A DNA stretch of 64,000 bases from Pseudomonas bharatica CSV86 (GCF_000319305.2 NZ_AMWJ02000001.1:2333001-2397000), one strand, 5' to 3'; positions 1 to 8,865 are shown, counted from the stretch's first letter. Numbers and translations are program-made. The notes: generated from the letters alone by a model not told the origin.

Positions 1-1076
1 CGCAGCAGGTGACCAAGGGCCGCATCGACCAGGCCGAGGCCGATGCGTGTCTTGCGCGGGTATGCGCGGCTGGCGCCTATGCCGATCTGGCCGACGTCGA
101 CCTGGTGATCGAAGCGGTGTACGAGAACCTGGCGCTCAAGCAGGACATCTTCCGCACCCTGGATCGCACGCTCAACGCCCAGGCCATTCTTGCCAGCAAC
201 ACCTCGGCCCTGGACATCGACGCCATCGCTGCCGTCACCGGTCGGCCCGAACAGGTGCTGGGGCTGCATTTCTTCAGCCCCGCCCATGTAATGAAGCTGC
301 TGGAAGTGGTGCGCGGTGCACGCACCTCGCCCGCCGTCATCGACGCCGCCCGGGCCCTCGGGCAACGCATCGGCAAGGAAGTGGTTGTGGCCGGCAACTG
401 CCCGGGCTTCATTGGCAACCGCATGCTTGCCACCTATGTCGCCGAAGCGCGCAAGCTGTTGCTCGAAGGCGCCACGCCCCGCCAGGTGGACGAGGCGCTC
501 CAGGCATTCGGCATGGCCATGGGCCCGTTCCGCATGTATGACGTCGTCGGCATCGACCTGGAATGGCGTGCCCGCCAGCTGGCCGGCACAGGCATGGAGG
601 CGCCCTTGGTGCAGGTCGACAACGCCCTGTGCGAGCAGGGGCGTTTCGGGCAGAAAAGCGGCCAGGGCTACTACCGTTACGCACCCGGCAGCCGCGAAGC
701 CGAGCATGACCCCGAGGTCGATGCCCTGGTGTTCAAGGTGGCCCAGGGCCTCGGCATGCACCGGCGCACGATCGATGACGAGGAAATCCGCGAGCGCTGC
801 CTGCTGGCGCTGGTCAACGAAGGGGCGAAGATACTCGAGGAGTCGGTGGCCGATTGCAGTGCCGACATCGATCGGGTGTACCTGCATGGCTATGGTTTCC
901 CGGCGGCGCTCGGCGGGCCGATGCACTGGGCTGACCAACAAGGCTTGAGCCTGCTGCTGGCGCGGCTGGAACGCTTGCAGGGCCTGTTCGGCGAGCACTG
1001 GCGCCCGGCCGGGCTGCTGATGCGCCTGGTGGCCGAGGGCAAACAGCTGGCCGATGTCCGCGAGGGTCGCGCATGA
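1..1076 (+). CDS. 3-hydroxyacyl-CoA dehydrogenase, 5' end outside window (FadB/FadJ-like)
   Basis: The reading frame is open from base 3 and runs off the left edge, so the start is missing; about 357 codons are visible. The seen part begins inside the NAD-binding domain (DLVIEAVYEN, NTSALDID) and continues into the 3HAD substrate domain (GLHFFSPAHVMKLLEV, GNCPGFIGNRM). The C-terminus (VYLHGYGFPAALGGPM) resembles the second C-terminal 3HAD repeat of the bifunctional FadB/FadJ proteins. The missing N-terminus may therefore hold an enoyl-CoA hydratase domain, which is inference. The family oxidises 3-hydroxyacyl-CoA to 3-oxoacyl-CoA with NAD+ in beta-oxidation. Its stop overlaps the start of the acyl-CoA dehydrogenase gene by 4 bases (ATGA), so the two are translationally coupled in a catabolic operon that extends to 5709. 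Confidence 0.9.
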   Translation, partial: QQVTKGRIDQAEADACLARVCAAGAYADLADVDLVIEAVYENLALKQDIFRTLDRTLNAQAILASNTSALDIDAIAAVTGRPEQVLGLHFFSPAHVMKLLEVVRGARTSPAVIDAARALGQRIGKEVVVAGNCPGFIGNRMLATYVAEARKLLLEGATPRQVDEALQAFGMAMGPFRMYDVVGIDLEWRARQLAGTGMEAPLVQVDNALCEQGRFGQKSGQGYYRYAPGSREAEHDPEVDALVFKVAQGLGMHRRTIDDEEIRERCLLALVNEGAKILEESVADCSADIDRVYLHGYGFPAALGGPMHWADQQGLSLLLARLERLQGLFGEHWRPAGLLMRLVAEGKQLADVREGRA

Positions 1077-2860
1077 ACTACCGTGCCCCTCTGCGTGACA
1101 TGCAGTTCGTCCTGCATGAAGTGTTCGACGCCAGCACCCATTGTGCCCGCCTGGGCAATGAGCTGGACCGTGAAACCCTCGATGGCATCCTCGAACAAGG
1201 CGCGCGCTTTGCCGGCGAGGTTGTCGCGCCGCTGAACCGCCAGGGCGATGAGCAAGGCTGCCGGCTGGAGCACGGCACGGTGCGCACCCCCGACGGCTTC
1301 CGCCAGGCTTATCAACAGTATGTGACGCAGGGCTGGGCCGGCATGACCGGGCCGCTGGAATACGGCGGCCAGGGCCTGCCGCAAATGGTCTCCGCCTGCT
1401 TCCATGAAATGCTGATGGGCGCCTCGTTGTCGTTCCGGATCTATTCGGGCCTGACCGAGGGCGCGGTGCTGGCCCTGCACCGGCACGGCAGCGCCGCGCT
1501 CAAGCGCGATTACCTGGGGCGCCTGGTCAGCGGCGAGTGGGCCGGCACCATGTGCCTGACCGAGCCGCAGGCCGGTACCGACCTCGCGCTGCTGCGCACC
1601 CGCGCCGAACCCCAGGGCGATGGCAGCTACCGCATCAGCGGCAGCAAGATCTTCATCAGCGGCGGCGACCAGGACCTGACCGACAACATCGTCCATCTGG
1701 TACTGGCCCGCCTGCCGGATGCACCGGCCGGCGTGCGTGGCATCAGCCTGTTCCTGGTGCCCAAGTTCGAAAGCACCGAGGGTGGCGGCCTGGGTGCGCG
1801 CAACGCCGTCGAATGCGGCGCGCTCGAACACAAGATGGGCATCAAGGGCGCGGCGACCTGCGTGCTGAACTTCGATGGGGCCCGTGGCTGGCTGGTGGGT
1901 GAGGCCAACCAGGGCCTGGCCTGCATGTTCACCATGATGAACGATGCGCGCTTCCAGGTGGGGCTGCAGGGGCTGGGCATCGCCGAGGCAGCGTTCCAGG
2001 GCGGGCTTGCCTACGCCCGCGAGCGCCTGCAGTGCCGCAGTCTGGCCGGGCCGGCTGCGCCCGATCGCAATGCCGACCCGATCATCGTCCACCCTGATGT
2101 GCGGCGCATGCTGTTGACCCAGAAGACCCTCAGCGAGGGCTGCCGCATGCTGGCGGCCTTCGCGGCGCAGGCGCTGGACCTGGAACACGGCGCCGCGCAG
2201 CCTGAAGTGCAGGCGGCCGCCGGGCGCCGCGCGGCCTTGCTGATCCCCATCGTTAAGGCCTTCCTCACCGACGTCGGCCAGGAGGTCGCCAGCCTCGGCG
2301 TGCAACTGTATGGCGGGCACGGCTACATCCGCGAATGGGGCATGGAGCAACTGATGCGCGACAGCCGGATCACTCAGTTGTACGAGGGCACCAACGGCAT
2401 CCAGGCGCTCGACCTGGTGCGCCGCAAGGTACTCGGCGACGGTGGCGAACAATTGAGGTTGTTGATCGATGAGTTGCTCGAATGGGCTCATGGCTGCCGC
2501 ACCGAGTCGCTTGCCGGCATGGCCCGGGCCGTTATCGAGCGCCTTGAGGAGTGGCGCAACCTGAGCGCGGAGGTGCTCGACGCCTGCCGCTGCGACCCGC
2601 AGGAAATCGGCGCGGTGTCGGTGGATTTTCTCGCCTGCTCGGGCTACGTGCTGCTCGCCTCGCTGTGGCTGCGTGCTGCCGAAACGGCCGCCACGGCACT
2701 GGCGGCAGGCAGTGAAGAGCGCGCCTTCTACCAGGCCAAGCTGCACGCCGCCGACTTCTACTGGCGACGCCTGCTGCCGCGCGCCGGTGCCCACGGCGAG
2801 GCTTTGCGCGGCGGCGCCCGGAGCCTGATGAGCCTGGATGAGGCGCACTTCGCTTTCTGA
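1073..2860 (+). CDS. Acyl-CoA dehydrogenase (595 aa, DmdC/AcdA-like long type)
   Basis: This is an FAD-dependent acyl-CoA dehydrogenase that introduces the 2,3 double bond in the first step of beta-oxidation. Family signatures include GTMCLTEPQAGTDL in the middle domain and QLYGGHGYIREWGMEQLMRD followed by ITQLYEGTNGIQALDLV near residue 440, the region that contacts FAD and substrate. At 595 residues it is longer than the ~380-residue classical enzymes. It matches the subgroup with an extended N-terminus and extra C-terminal domain that includes 3-methylmercaptopropionyl-CoA dehydrogenases (DmdC) and other broad-range enzymes. The ATG overlaps the stop of the upstream dehydrogenase. The substrate cannot be read from sequence; the operon suggests a branched or unusual acyl-CoA. 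Confidence 0.9.
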   Translation: MNYRAPLRDMQFVLHEVFDASTHCARLGNELDRETLDGILEQGARFAGEVVAPLNRQGDEQGCRLEHGTVRTPDGFRQAYQQYVTQGWAGMTGPLEYGGQGLPQMVSACFHEMLMGASLSFRIYSGLTEGAVLALHRHGSAALKRDYLGRLVSGEWAGTMCLTEPQAGTDLALLRTRAEPQGDGSYRISGSKIFISGGDQDLTDNIVHLVLARLPDAPAGVRGISLFLVPKFESTEGGGLGARNAVECGALEHKMGIKGAATCVLNFDGARGWLVGEANQGLACMFTMMNDARFQVGLQGLGIAEAAFQGGLAYARERLQCRSLAGPAAPDRNADPIIVHPDVRRMLLTQKTLSEGCRMLAAFAAQALDLEHGAAQPEVQAAAGRRAALLIPIVKAFLTDVGQEVASLGVQLYGGHGYIREWGMEQLMRDSRITQLYEGTNGIQALDLVRRKVLGDGGEQLRLLIDELLEWAHGCRTESLAGMARAVIERLEEWRNLSAEVLDACRCDPQEIGAVSVDFLACSGYVLLASLWLRAAETAATALAAGSEERAFYQAKLHAADFYWRRLLPRAGAHGEALRGGARSLMSLDEAHFAF

Positions 2861-2902
2861 CCCTTACGGCGGTTCACCTACAAGAACAAGAGGAACCCGA
2901 AC

Positions 2903-4066
2903 ATGCAGCCTTTCAGCTTCAGCACCACCGCCCATCTGCTGTGCGAGCCCGGCGCCGCCGGGCGCCTGGCGCAGCTGTGCCAGCAGCGCGGCGTGCGCCG
3001 CGTACTGATCGTGACCGACCCGGGAATCGTCAGCCTGGGCATGCTCGATGATCTGTTGCCGGGGTTCACCCAGGCGCGCCTGAGCGTGGCGATCTTCAGC
3101 GAGGTCAACGCCGACCCCGGCCATGCCTGCGTGCTGGCCGCCGTGGCCCGTGCCCGGCATATCGGCGCGGAACTGATCGTCGGTTTCGGCGGTGGCAGCT
3201 CCATGGATGTGGCCAAGCTGGTAGCGCTGCTGGCCCATCCCGACTGCGACCAGACCCTGGACGGGGTGTACGGCATCAATCAGGCCAAGGGCCAGCGCCT
3301 GCCGCTGATCCAGGTACCGACCACGGCCGGGACCGGTTCGGAGGTGACGCCCATCGCCGTGATCACCACCGGCGAGGCAGCCAAGATGGCGGTGATTTCA
3401 CCGCTGTTGCTGCCCGACCTGGCCCTGCTCGATGCCGAGCGTACGCTGGGCCTGCCCCCGGCCAGCACCGCCGCGACGGGGATCGACGCCATGGTCCATG
3501 CCATCGAAGCCACCACCAGCCAGTTCAAACGCAATCCGCTGTCCAGCCTGCTGGCCCGTGAAGCCCTGGCGCTGTTGGCGGGCAACATCCATCAGGCGGT
3601 GCACAACGGTGGCAACCTGGAGGCGCGCCAGGCCATGTTGCTGGGCGCCTGCCTGGCCGGTCAGGCGTTCGCCAATGCCCCTGTGGCGGCGGTGCATGCG
3701 CTGGCGTATCCGTTGGGCGCGCGTTACCACGTGCCCCATGGCCTGGCCAACGCACTGATGCTGCCCCATGTGCTGCGCTTCAACCGCCGCGAGGCATTCG
3801 CCGATTACGCTGCGCTGGCCCCGGCATTGCTGGGCGAGCGCTTGGTGCCCGGCGACCCGCACGAGCTGTGCAATCAGTTCATCGACGAGCTGGAACAACT
3901 GGTACCCCGCTGCGGGCTGCCCAGCCGGTTGCGTGATGTCGGCGTGCCGCGACACAGCCTGGCGCTGCTGGCCGAGGATGCGCTGCAACAGCAACGCTTG
4001 CTGGTCAACAACCCGCGCAAGGTGGCCCTCGCCGATGCCCTGGCGCTCTACCAGGCGGCGTTCTGA
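2903..4066 (+). CDS. Iron-containing (group III) alcohol dehydrogenase
   Basis: The 387-residue product matches the usual ~385 of Fe-ADH proteins. The NAD-binding signature GGGSSMDVAK lies at residues 97-106. The metal-binding half shows TGIDAMVHAIEA and the His-rich segment from VHALAYPLGARYHVPHG to ANALMLPH, which carries the conserved histidines. The family interconverts alcohols and aldehydes with NAD(H), usually with Fe2+ bound. It lies 42 bases after the acyl-CoA dehydrogenase gene and 2 bases before a thioesterase gene, so it is an internal gene of the operon. It probably oxidises an alcohol intermediate to the aldehyde that precedes the acyl-CoA stage; that role is inferred from position. 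The start follows an AAGAGG ribosome site. Confidence 0.9.
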   Translation: MQPFSFSTTAHLLCEPGAAGRLAQLCQQRGVRRVLIVTDPGIVSLGMLDDLLPGFTQARLSVAIFSEVNADPGHACVLAAVARARHIGAELIVGFGGGSSMDVAKLVALLAHPDCDQTLDGVYGINQAKGQRLPLIQVPTTAGTGSEVTPIAVITTGEAAKMAVISPLLLPDLALLDAERTLGLPPASTAATGIDAMVHAIEATTSQFKRNPLSSLLAREALALLAGNIHQAVHNGGNLEARQAMLLGACLAGQAFANAPVAAVHALAYPLGARYHVPHGLANALMLPHVLRFNRREAFADYAALAPALLGERLVPGDPHELCNQFIDELEQLVPRCGLPSRLRDVGVPRHSLALLAEDALQQQRLLVNNPRKVALADALALYQAAF

Positions 4067-4068
4067 AC

Positions 4069-4503
4069 ATGGCCAGGGAACGCCCGCTGCGCGGCGCCTA
4101 CCGTTATTTCCAGCCGATCACCACGCGCTGGCACGACAACGACCTGTATGGGCATGTGAACAACGTCGTTTATTACGGCTTTTTCGACACGGCCGTGAAC
4201 ACCTGGCTGATCGAGCAGGCTGGCCTGGATATCCATCGCGACCCGGTGGTGGCCTACGTGGCCGGGTCTGCCTGCGACTATTTCGCCGCCGTGGCCTTTC
4301 CGCAGCGCATCGAGGTCGGCATCGCCGTCGAGCGCCTGGGCCATAGCTCGGTGCAGTACGCCCTGGCGGTGTTCGCCGAGGGCGCAGTGCAAGCCTGCGC
4401 GGCCGGCCGGTTCACCCATGTTTTCGTCGATCGGCGCGACAACCGCCCGGTCGCCATTCCCGCCCGGCTGCGCAGCGCCTACGAGCGCCTGTTGCCGGCC
4501 TGA
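4069..4503 (+). CDS. Acyl-CoA thioesterase, 4HBT hotdog family
   Basis: The 144-residue single hotdog-domain protein carries the 4-hydroxybenzoyl-CoA thioesterase signature RWHDNDLYGHVNN near residue 21, including the catalytic-type Asp, and VNNVVYYGFFDT leading into the central helix. Such proteins hydrolyse acyl-CoA to free acid and CoA. The gene starts 2 bases after the alcohol dehydrogenase stop and is followed 21 bases later by the thiolase gene. In a beta-oxidation operon it may release a dead-end acyl-CoA or recover CoA. The substrate is unknown. Confidence 0.85.
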   Translation: MARERPLRGAYRYFQPITTRWHDNDLYGHVNNVVYYGFFDTAVNTWLIEQAGLDIHRDPVVAYVAGSACDYFAAVAFPQRIEVGIAVERLGHSSVQYALAVFAEGAVQACAAGRFTHVFVDRRDNRPVAIPARLRSAYERLLPA

Positions 4504-4524
4504 CTGTCCAAGGAGAAGCGTTCC

Positions 4525-5709
4525 ATGCAAGACGCCGTCATCGTATCCACCGCGCGTACGCCAATCGCCAAGGCCTGGCGCGGCGCCTTCAACGACCTCA
4601 CCACACCGAGCATGAGTGCCATTGCCATCCGCGCTGCGGTCGAGCGCGCGGGCATCGAACCCGCGGAAATCGAAGACCTGGTACTGGGCACCGCCATGCA
4701 AAGCGGTACCGCAGCGATCAACCCGGCGCGCCTGTCCGCCCTGGCGGCAGGCCTGCCGCTGTCGGTGGCAGGGCAGACCATCGACCGGCAGTGCGCCTCG
4801 GGCTTGATGGCCATCACCATTGGCGCCCAGCAGATCCGCGGGGAGGGCATGCAGGTGGTGGTCGGCGCCGGCCAGGAGCAGATCAGCCTGGTGCAACAGG
4901 CGCACATGCAGGCCGCCAACGCCGCTCAGGACGCTACGGTCCGGCGCCTGTGCGAGCACGCCTATATGCCCATGCTGCAAACCGCCGAGCATGTTGCCAG
5001 GCGCTACGGTATCGATCGCCAGGAACAGGACCGTTACGCCTTGCTATCGCAGCAACGTACGGCCGCCGCGCAGGCCGCCGGGCTGTTCGCCGACGAGATC
5101 GTGCCGGTCACGGCACAGCGCAAGGTCGTCGATAAGGCCAGCGGCCGCGAAACCCGCGAAAGCGTGCATCTGGCCCGGGACGAGGGCAACCGTCCGCAGA
5201 CCCGCCTGGAAGATCTCGAGGCGCTGCAACCGGTGATAGAAGGCGGATGCGTGACCGCCGGCAACGCCAGCCAGTTATCCGACGGTGCCAGTGCCTGCGT
5301 GCTGATGAGTGGCGCCCGGGCGGCCCGCGCAGGGTGCCAGCCGCTGGGGCTCTACCGGGGCATGGCGGTCGTCGGCCTGGCGCCGGAGGAAATGGGCATC
5401 GGCCCGGTGCTGGCGATACCGCGCCTGCTGGCGCGGCATGGGCTGCGGGTCGAGGACATCGGCCTGTGGGAGATCAACGAAGCCTTCGCCTGCCAGGTGC
5501 TGTATTGCGCACAACACCTGGGTATCGATCCGGCCCGCCTCAACGTCAATGGCGGGGCCATCGCGATCGGGCACCCCTACGGCATGAGCGGAGCGCGCAT
5601 GGTCGGGCATGCCTTGCTCGAAGGCCGCCGGCGCAAGGTGCGCTATGTGGTAGTGAGCATGTGCGTCGGCGGCGGCATGGGCGCTGCCGCGTTGTTCGAG
5701 GTGCTTTGA
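4525..5709 (+). CDS. Thiolase (acetyl-CoA acyltransferase)
   Basis: The 394-residue product has the standard thiolase length and an intact active site: the nucleophilic Cys90 (IDRQCASGLMAI), His350 (GGAIAIGHPYGMSGAR) and Cys380 (SMCVGGGMGAA). It would cleave a 3-oxoacyl-CoA with CoA to acetyl-CoA and a shortened acyl-CoA, the last step of a beta-oxidation turn. It is the last gene of the operon that starts upstream of the window. An AAGGAGAAG ribosome site precedes the ATG. Together with the dehydrogenases upstream it makes a nearly complete spiral, and an enoyl-CoA hydratase could lie in the missing N-terminus of the first gene. Confidence 0.92.
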   Translation: MQDAVIVSTARTPIAKAWRGAFNDLTTPSMSAIAIRAAVERAGIEPAEIEDLVLGTAMQSGTAAINPARLSALAAGLPLSVAGQTIDRQCASGLMAITIGAQQIRGEGMQVVVGAGQEQISLVQQAHMQAANAAQDATVRRLCEHAYMPMLQTAEHVARRYGIDRQEQDRYALLSQQRTAAAQAAGLFADEIVPVTAQRKVVDKASGRETRESVHLARDEGNRPQTRLEDLEALQPVIEGGCVTAGNASQLSDGASACVLMSGARAARAGCQPLGLYRGMAVVGLAPEEMGIGPVLAIPRLLARHGLRVEDIGLWEINEAFACQVLYCAQHLGIDPARLNVNGGAIAIGHPYGMSGARMVGHALLEGRRRKVRYVVVSMCVGGGMGAAALFEVL

Positions 5710-5817
5710 GCGCAGCTTTGAGCCTGTGCCGAGCCATAACGAATCGGCATGGCATTGATCCGAAGACGCTATTTGTGAGCGCCGTTGCACCTCCCTGATA
5801 CTCCTCCTCACCGACAC

Positions 5818-5838
5818 CGCCGGCCTGGGCGGCCGGCG
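5818..5838. other. GC-rich hairpin in the thiolase-DUF1302 intergenic region
   Basis: The 183-base gap between the thiolase stop and the DUF1302 start contains a perfect 8-bp inverted repeat, CGCCGGCC and GGCCGGCG, around TGGGC. No T-tract follows, so it is not a clear intrinsic terminator. It could be a partial terminator or an mRNA-stabilising hairpin. Nothing else in this gap was recognised apart from an AT-rich stretch just before the DUF1302 start. Confidence 0.35.
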
Positions 5839-5892
5839 CGTCCGCGCTGAACCCATCATTTTCCTCTCTAATAAAACAATAAGAGGTCAAGT

Positions 5893-5989
5893 GTGAGCGC
5901 AATCCTTGTTTTCTGCCGGCGCCGTGCGCCGCTGGCGGCCCTGTGCTGCCTGCTTGCTACCCCGGTCACCGGGGCGCAGTTCGAATTCG
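5893..5989 (+). pseudogene. DUF1302 outer-membrane protein gene, 5' fragment (interrupted by IS)
   Basis: A GTG start at 5893, preceded by AAGAGG, opens a reading frame with a typical signal peptide: an Arg-rich start (CRRRAP), a hydrophobic core (LAALCCLLATPVTGA) and then QFEF. After 32 codons the frame meets the left end of the insertion element at 5990. Removing the element and one 8-bp target copy joins this frame exactly to ATLQGHFDSALSMGAA at 9369, a normal DUF1302 N-terminus. DUF1302 proteins are predicted outer-membrane beta-barrels often found with degradation genes for hydrophobic compounds; the precise role is not established. The intact protein would be about 616 residues. Expression of the full protein is abolished here. 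Confidence 0.85.
5982..5989. repeat. 8-bp target-site duplication, left copy
   Basis: The sequence CGAATTCG at 5982-5989 is repeated exactly at 9361-9368 on the other side of the element. An 8-bp duplication is the normal product of ISL3-family transposition. Confidence 0.95.
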
Positions 5990-6013
5990 GGGTATACGGA
6001 TTTAATGGTTGAT
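5990..6013 (+). repeat. Left terminal inverted repeat of the IS element
   Basis: This 24-bp end begins GGGTATACGG and ends AATGGTTGAT. It pairs with 9337-9360 with three mismatches, at positions 6, 7 and 14 of the repeat. Confidence 0.92.
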
Positions 6014-6046
6014 GGGGCACCTTCACCCATCAATCTGATACCACCC

Positions 6047-7336
6047 TCAGATGGTTGATAGATCGACTCCGTAGTTGAGTTCCTCTGCGAAGTCCGGCAG
6101 TCCGTAACCGATGGTTTTCTTGTAGAAAGGAGAGACCTTCGCAGTCGGTGCCTTCTTCTTGTGCTTCGTGGTGTAGAGCATTCGTGCCCGCATCACCTCG
6201 AAGGAGTAACCGCGCCCTTCACGGTTCTTGTCCTTGGCCAGTCGGTTGATGGACTCCGTGTAAGCGTTGGTGACGGGCATGTCCGTCTCGAAGTAGGTCA
6301 TGGTCTCTTCGCGCCAGTTTCCCACTGCCCTGACCAGATCGCTCCAGACTTCCTTTTGGCCCTTCGGGATGGTGGCTATCCACTCGTCCAGGGCGGCTTC
6401 TGCCTGGAGCCGTGTGGTGGCGTCCCAGATGCCGTAGAAGCGCTCCTTGTGCTCGTAGGCGGCCAGCAGTTGCGGGAACGCGCCTGTCCAGGTCTCCATG
6501 ATGAGGCGCTCCCGGTCTGAGACTTCGTGAGCGCGTTTCAGCAGGATTTTCCGGTCTCCCTTGAGAGTCCGGCTCTGGGACGGTTTCAGCTCCTTTCTGA
6601 GGCCCTTGCGCACTCTCTCTAGGGCATCGTTGGCCATGCGCACCACATGGAACTTATCGACCACGATACGGGCCTGGGGCAGCACAGCCTTGACCGCTGC
6701 CCGGTAGGGGTTCCACATGTCCATGCTGACGATCTCGACCTTCTGCCGGTCTTTCAGCTTCATCAGGTAGTTGGTCACCACGTCCTGGCGGCGGGTGGCC
6801 AGCAGGTCGAGCAGGGTTCGCTCCTCAATGTTGGTCAGAATGCAGCGGTAGCGCTTGTTCAGGTATAGCTCGTCAATGCCCAGGATGCGGGGCGTCTCGA
6901 AGCGGTGCCAGCGCCCCAGGAACTCGGCGCGGGCGTTGAAGATGTCGCGCACCGTCTTCTCGTCCAGGCCGGTCTGTGCCGCCACAAAGGTGTAGGGGTG
7001 GTTGAAGGATTCCTTCTCCACGTACTCATGCAGCCGCAGTGTCATACGGAATCCGTCCACCATCTCCGGTAGCTGGGGCCTGAATGTTGTCTTGCAGGCC
7101 CGGCAGGTGTATCGGCGGCGGACCACCCAGAGAGTGACCCGCTTGCCGTGGATGGGCAGATCACGATAGGGAACGTCACGCTTGCCGAACCGTACGAACT
7201 CACCCTGCACGCCGCATTCCTCGCAGGCGATGGGATCGGGCACGTCCACCTGGAAGTGCATTTCGTCGTCGGTTGATTTGCAGCCCAGTACTTGGTATTG
7301 CGGCAGGTGAAGGATGTTGTCGGGAAGTTCGGTCAT
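6047..7336 (-). CDS. tnpA: ISL3-family transposase
   Basis: The 429-residue product has the ISL3 layout. An N-terminal zinc-finger-like region has Cys38-x2-Cys41 and Cys78-x2-Cys81, followed by a helix-turn-helix region and the DDE catalytic domain (LGIDELYLNKRY, then IVVDKFHVVRMANDAL, and TNAYTESINRLAKDKNREGR with the Glu). It cuts and joins the 24-bp ends of its own element. It is full length with no internal stop, so the element is probably active. The gene is the last of a leftward set after the efflux and lspA genes, 21 bases downstream of lspA. Confidence 0.95.
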   Translation of the reverse strand: MTELPDNILHLPQYQVLGCKSTDDEMHFQVDVPDPIACEECGVQGEFVRFGKRDVPYRDLPIHGKRVTLWVVRRRYTCRACKTTFRPQLPEMVDGFRMTLRLHEYVEKESFNHPYTFVAAQTGLDEKTVRDIFNARAEFLGRWHRFETPRILGIDELYLNKRYRCILTNIEERTLLDLLATRRQDVVTNYLMKLKDRQKVEIVSMDMWNPYRAAVKAVLPQARIVVDKFHVVRMANDALERVRKGLRKELKPSQSRTLKGDRKILLKRAHEVSDRERLIMETWTGAFPQLLAAYEHKERFYGIWDATTRLQAEAALDEWIATIPKGQKEVWSDLVRAVGNWREETMTYFETDMPVTNAYTESINRLAKDKNREGRGYSFEVMRARMLYTTKHKKKAPTAKVSPFYKKTIGYGLPDFAEELNYGVDLSTI

Positions 7337-7357
7337 GGTGTTGTATAGGCGTAGGTG

Positions 7358-7870
7358 TCAGTCAGATCCATCCGACTCGGCATTGGTGTTTGCTTTTTTA
7401 CCCAACAAGCTGCTGGAAACGAAAAGTAAGGCACCGAGGACAATTGCAATATCAGCCAGGTTGAAGGCCGGCCAATGCCAGTCTCGCCAATAGAAATCAA
7501 AGGAATCCACAACATAGCCGCGAAAGACCCGGTCAATCAGGTTGCCCATGGCGCCACCGAGGATAAGACTGTAAGCGATGGCTTCTCCTTTATGACGATT
7601 TTCAAGGATCAGCTTGATCAGAAAAATCGAGACCACTACCGCGATTCCGATAAAAAAGTAGCGCTGCCAGCCTCCACCATTCGCAAAAAGACTGAATGCG
7701 GCACCGGTGTTCCATAGGTGCACCCAGTTAAAGAACGGGGTCACCGAAACATACTCGCCATAGGCCATTGATTGCTGCACCAGCCACTTTACAGCCTGAT
7801 CAGACGCTGCCAGCAGGCCCGATATGGACAATAGGGCATACGGCGAGAGCTTTTTGCCAATAATGAGCAT
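7358..7870 (-). CDS. lspA: Signal peptidase II (prolipoprotein signal peptidase), IS-borne copy
   Basis: The 170-residue protein has four predicted membrane segments and the two catalytic aspartates of the family, in GNLIDRVFRGYVVDSFDF and in AFNLADIAI. It would cleave lipoprotein signal peptides at the lipobox Cys in the inner membrane. The chromosomal lspA normally lies next to ileS, so this is an accessory copy carried by the element, as in ISPpu12. The gene is 3 bases from the cation-efflux gene and probably shares its metal-responsive promoter. Why a transposon keeps lspA is not known. Confidence 0.95.
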   Translation of the reverse strand: MLIIGKKLSPYALLSISGLLAASDQAVKWLVQQSMAYGEYVSVTPFFNWVHLWNTGAAFSLFANGGGWQRYFFIGIAVVVSIFLIKLILENRHKGEAIAYSLILGGAMGNLIDRVFRGYVVDSFDFYWRDWHWPAFNLADIAIVLGALLFVSSSLLGKKANTNAESDGSD

Positions 7871-7873
7871 TAT

Positions 7874-8770
7874 TTAACCCTTCAACGCCAAAATGCGTCT
7901 GGCACCGTTAAGTACAATGCCCCCCGCGATGGTGCCGATAATCAGATCCGGATAATTGGAACCGGTCCACGCGACCAGGGCGCCGGCGGTGATGACCCCC
8001 AGGTTGATCACCACGTCGTTGGCCGAGAATATCCAGCTTGCCTTCATGTGCGCCCCGCCTTCCCGATGTTTGGATATGAGCAGCAGACAACTGGTATTGG
8101 CAATCAATGCGACGAATGCGATAGCCATCATCACCAGCGATTCAGGCTCACTACCGAATACAAAGCGTCTCACCACCTCTACGAGCACGCCCACAGCCAA
8201 GATCAGTTGCAGTACACCAGCAAGATGCGCGGCACGTACCTGCATTTTCACGCTATGTCCAACCGCATAAAGGGCAAGCCCGTACACCGCCGCATCGGCA
8301 AAATTGTCCAGGGATTCTCCAATCAGGCCGGTGGACCGGGCGATCAGACCGGCAGTCATTTCCACCACGAACAGAAGTGCATTGATGCCGAGCAACCAGC
8401 GCAGGGTCCCGGATTCTTGCTTAGCAGAAGCTGCCGAAAACTCGGCGGCCTTGATGGTCTCCGGATTTGCAGCGACGGTTTCCTGAAGCGAGGCGCCTAG
8501 CCCCAAGGTCTTCAGTTTCGAGGTGACGGGCTCGACCTCGCCGTCATGCACGACCTTCAGCCGGCGGTTCGACAAGTCGAAGGACAGCGCCCGAATCTCC
8601 TCAAAGCCGTTCAGGGCTAGGCGAATCATTCGTTCTTCTGATGGACAGTCCATCTTCGGCACGGCATAAACACTGACCCATCTCCCTGGCGCCTCGGAGG
8701 AGGCCTGTATATCGGTATCCGCTGCGGACGTTGCATCACCGCCACAGGCGCCACCACAGGATTTGCTCAT
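7874..8770 (-). CDS. CDF-family heavy-metal cation efflux protein, IS-borne
   Basis: The start is placed at 8770 (MSKSCGGACGGD), which has GGAG 8 bases upstream; the upstream Met at 8791 lacks a ribosome site and lies in the leader. The product is about 298 residues: a Cys-rich N-terminus, a heavy-metal-associated-type domain with MDCPSEE, and then a cation diffusion facilitator membrane domain (ESLDNFADAAVYGLALYAVG, FSANDVVINLGVITAGALV). It would export Zn/Cd/Co-type cations from the cytoplasm in exchange for protons. It is divergent from the MerR gene, with a MerR-type promoter between them. Confidence 0.9.
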   Translation of the reverse strand: MSKSCGGACGGDATSAADTDIQASSEAPGRWVSVYAVPKMDCPSEERMIRLALNGFEEIRALSFDLSNRRLKVVHDGEVEPVTSKLKTLGLGASLQETVAANPETIKAAEFSAASAKQESGTLRWLLGINALLFVVEMTAGLIARSTGLIGESLDNFADAAVYGLALYAVGHSVKMQVRAAHLAGVLQLILAVGVLVEVVRRFVFGSEPESLVMMAIAFVALIANTSCLLLISKHREGGAHMKASWIFSANDVVINLGVITAGALVAWTGSNYPDLIIGTIAGGIVLNGARRILALKG

Positions 8771-8803
8771 GATACGACTCCACTTGAACAATGTTGTGGT
8801 ACC

Positions 8804-8834
8804 ATTTAAAACTATAAAGCTACTATAAGGTCAA
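8804..8834 (-). promoter_or_regulatory. MerR-type metal-responsive promoter of the efflux-lspA-tnpA set
   Basis: On the minus strand there is a TTGACC -35 box (8829-8834) and a TTAAAT -10 box (8804-8809) separated by 19 bases. The overlong spacer is diagnostic of MerR-family promoters. The spacer contains a dyad (CTTATAGTAGCTTTATAG) like CadR/ZntR operators. The divergent MerR protein would twist this site on metal binding and switch on the efflux gene. Confidence 0.8.
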
Positions 8835-8865
8835 TAGAGTAAAGAATCCGTTGGGGAGGAGGCTG

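Noticed and set aside
890..2848. A 652-codon open frame on the minus strand opposite the acyl-CoA dehydrogenase gene
   Set aside because: It is antisense to a clear enzyme gene, has Ala/Gln/His-rich shadow composition and no domain. Long antisense frames are expected at this GC content.
5818..5838. Intrinsic terminator for the beta-oxidation operon
   Set aside because: The stem is strong but there is no T-tract, so it is listed only as a hairpin.
7358..7870. Chromosomal lspA
   Set aside because: It lies within the IS element ends and lacks ileS or fkpB neighbours, so it is the element's cargo copy.
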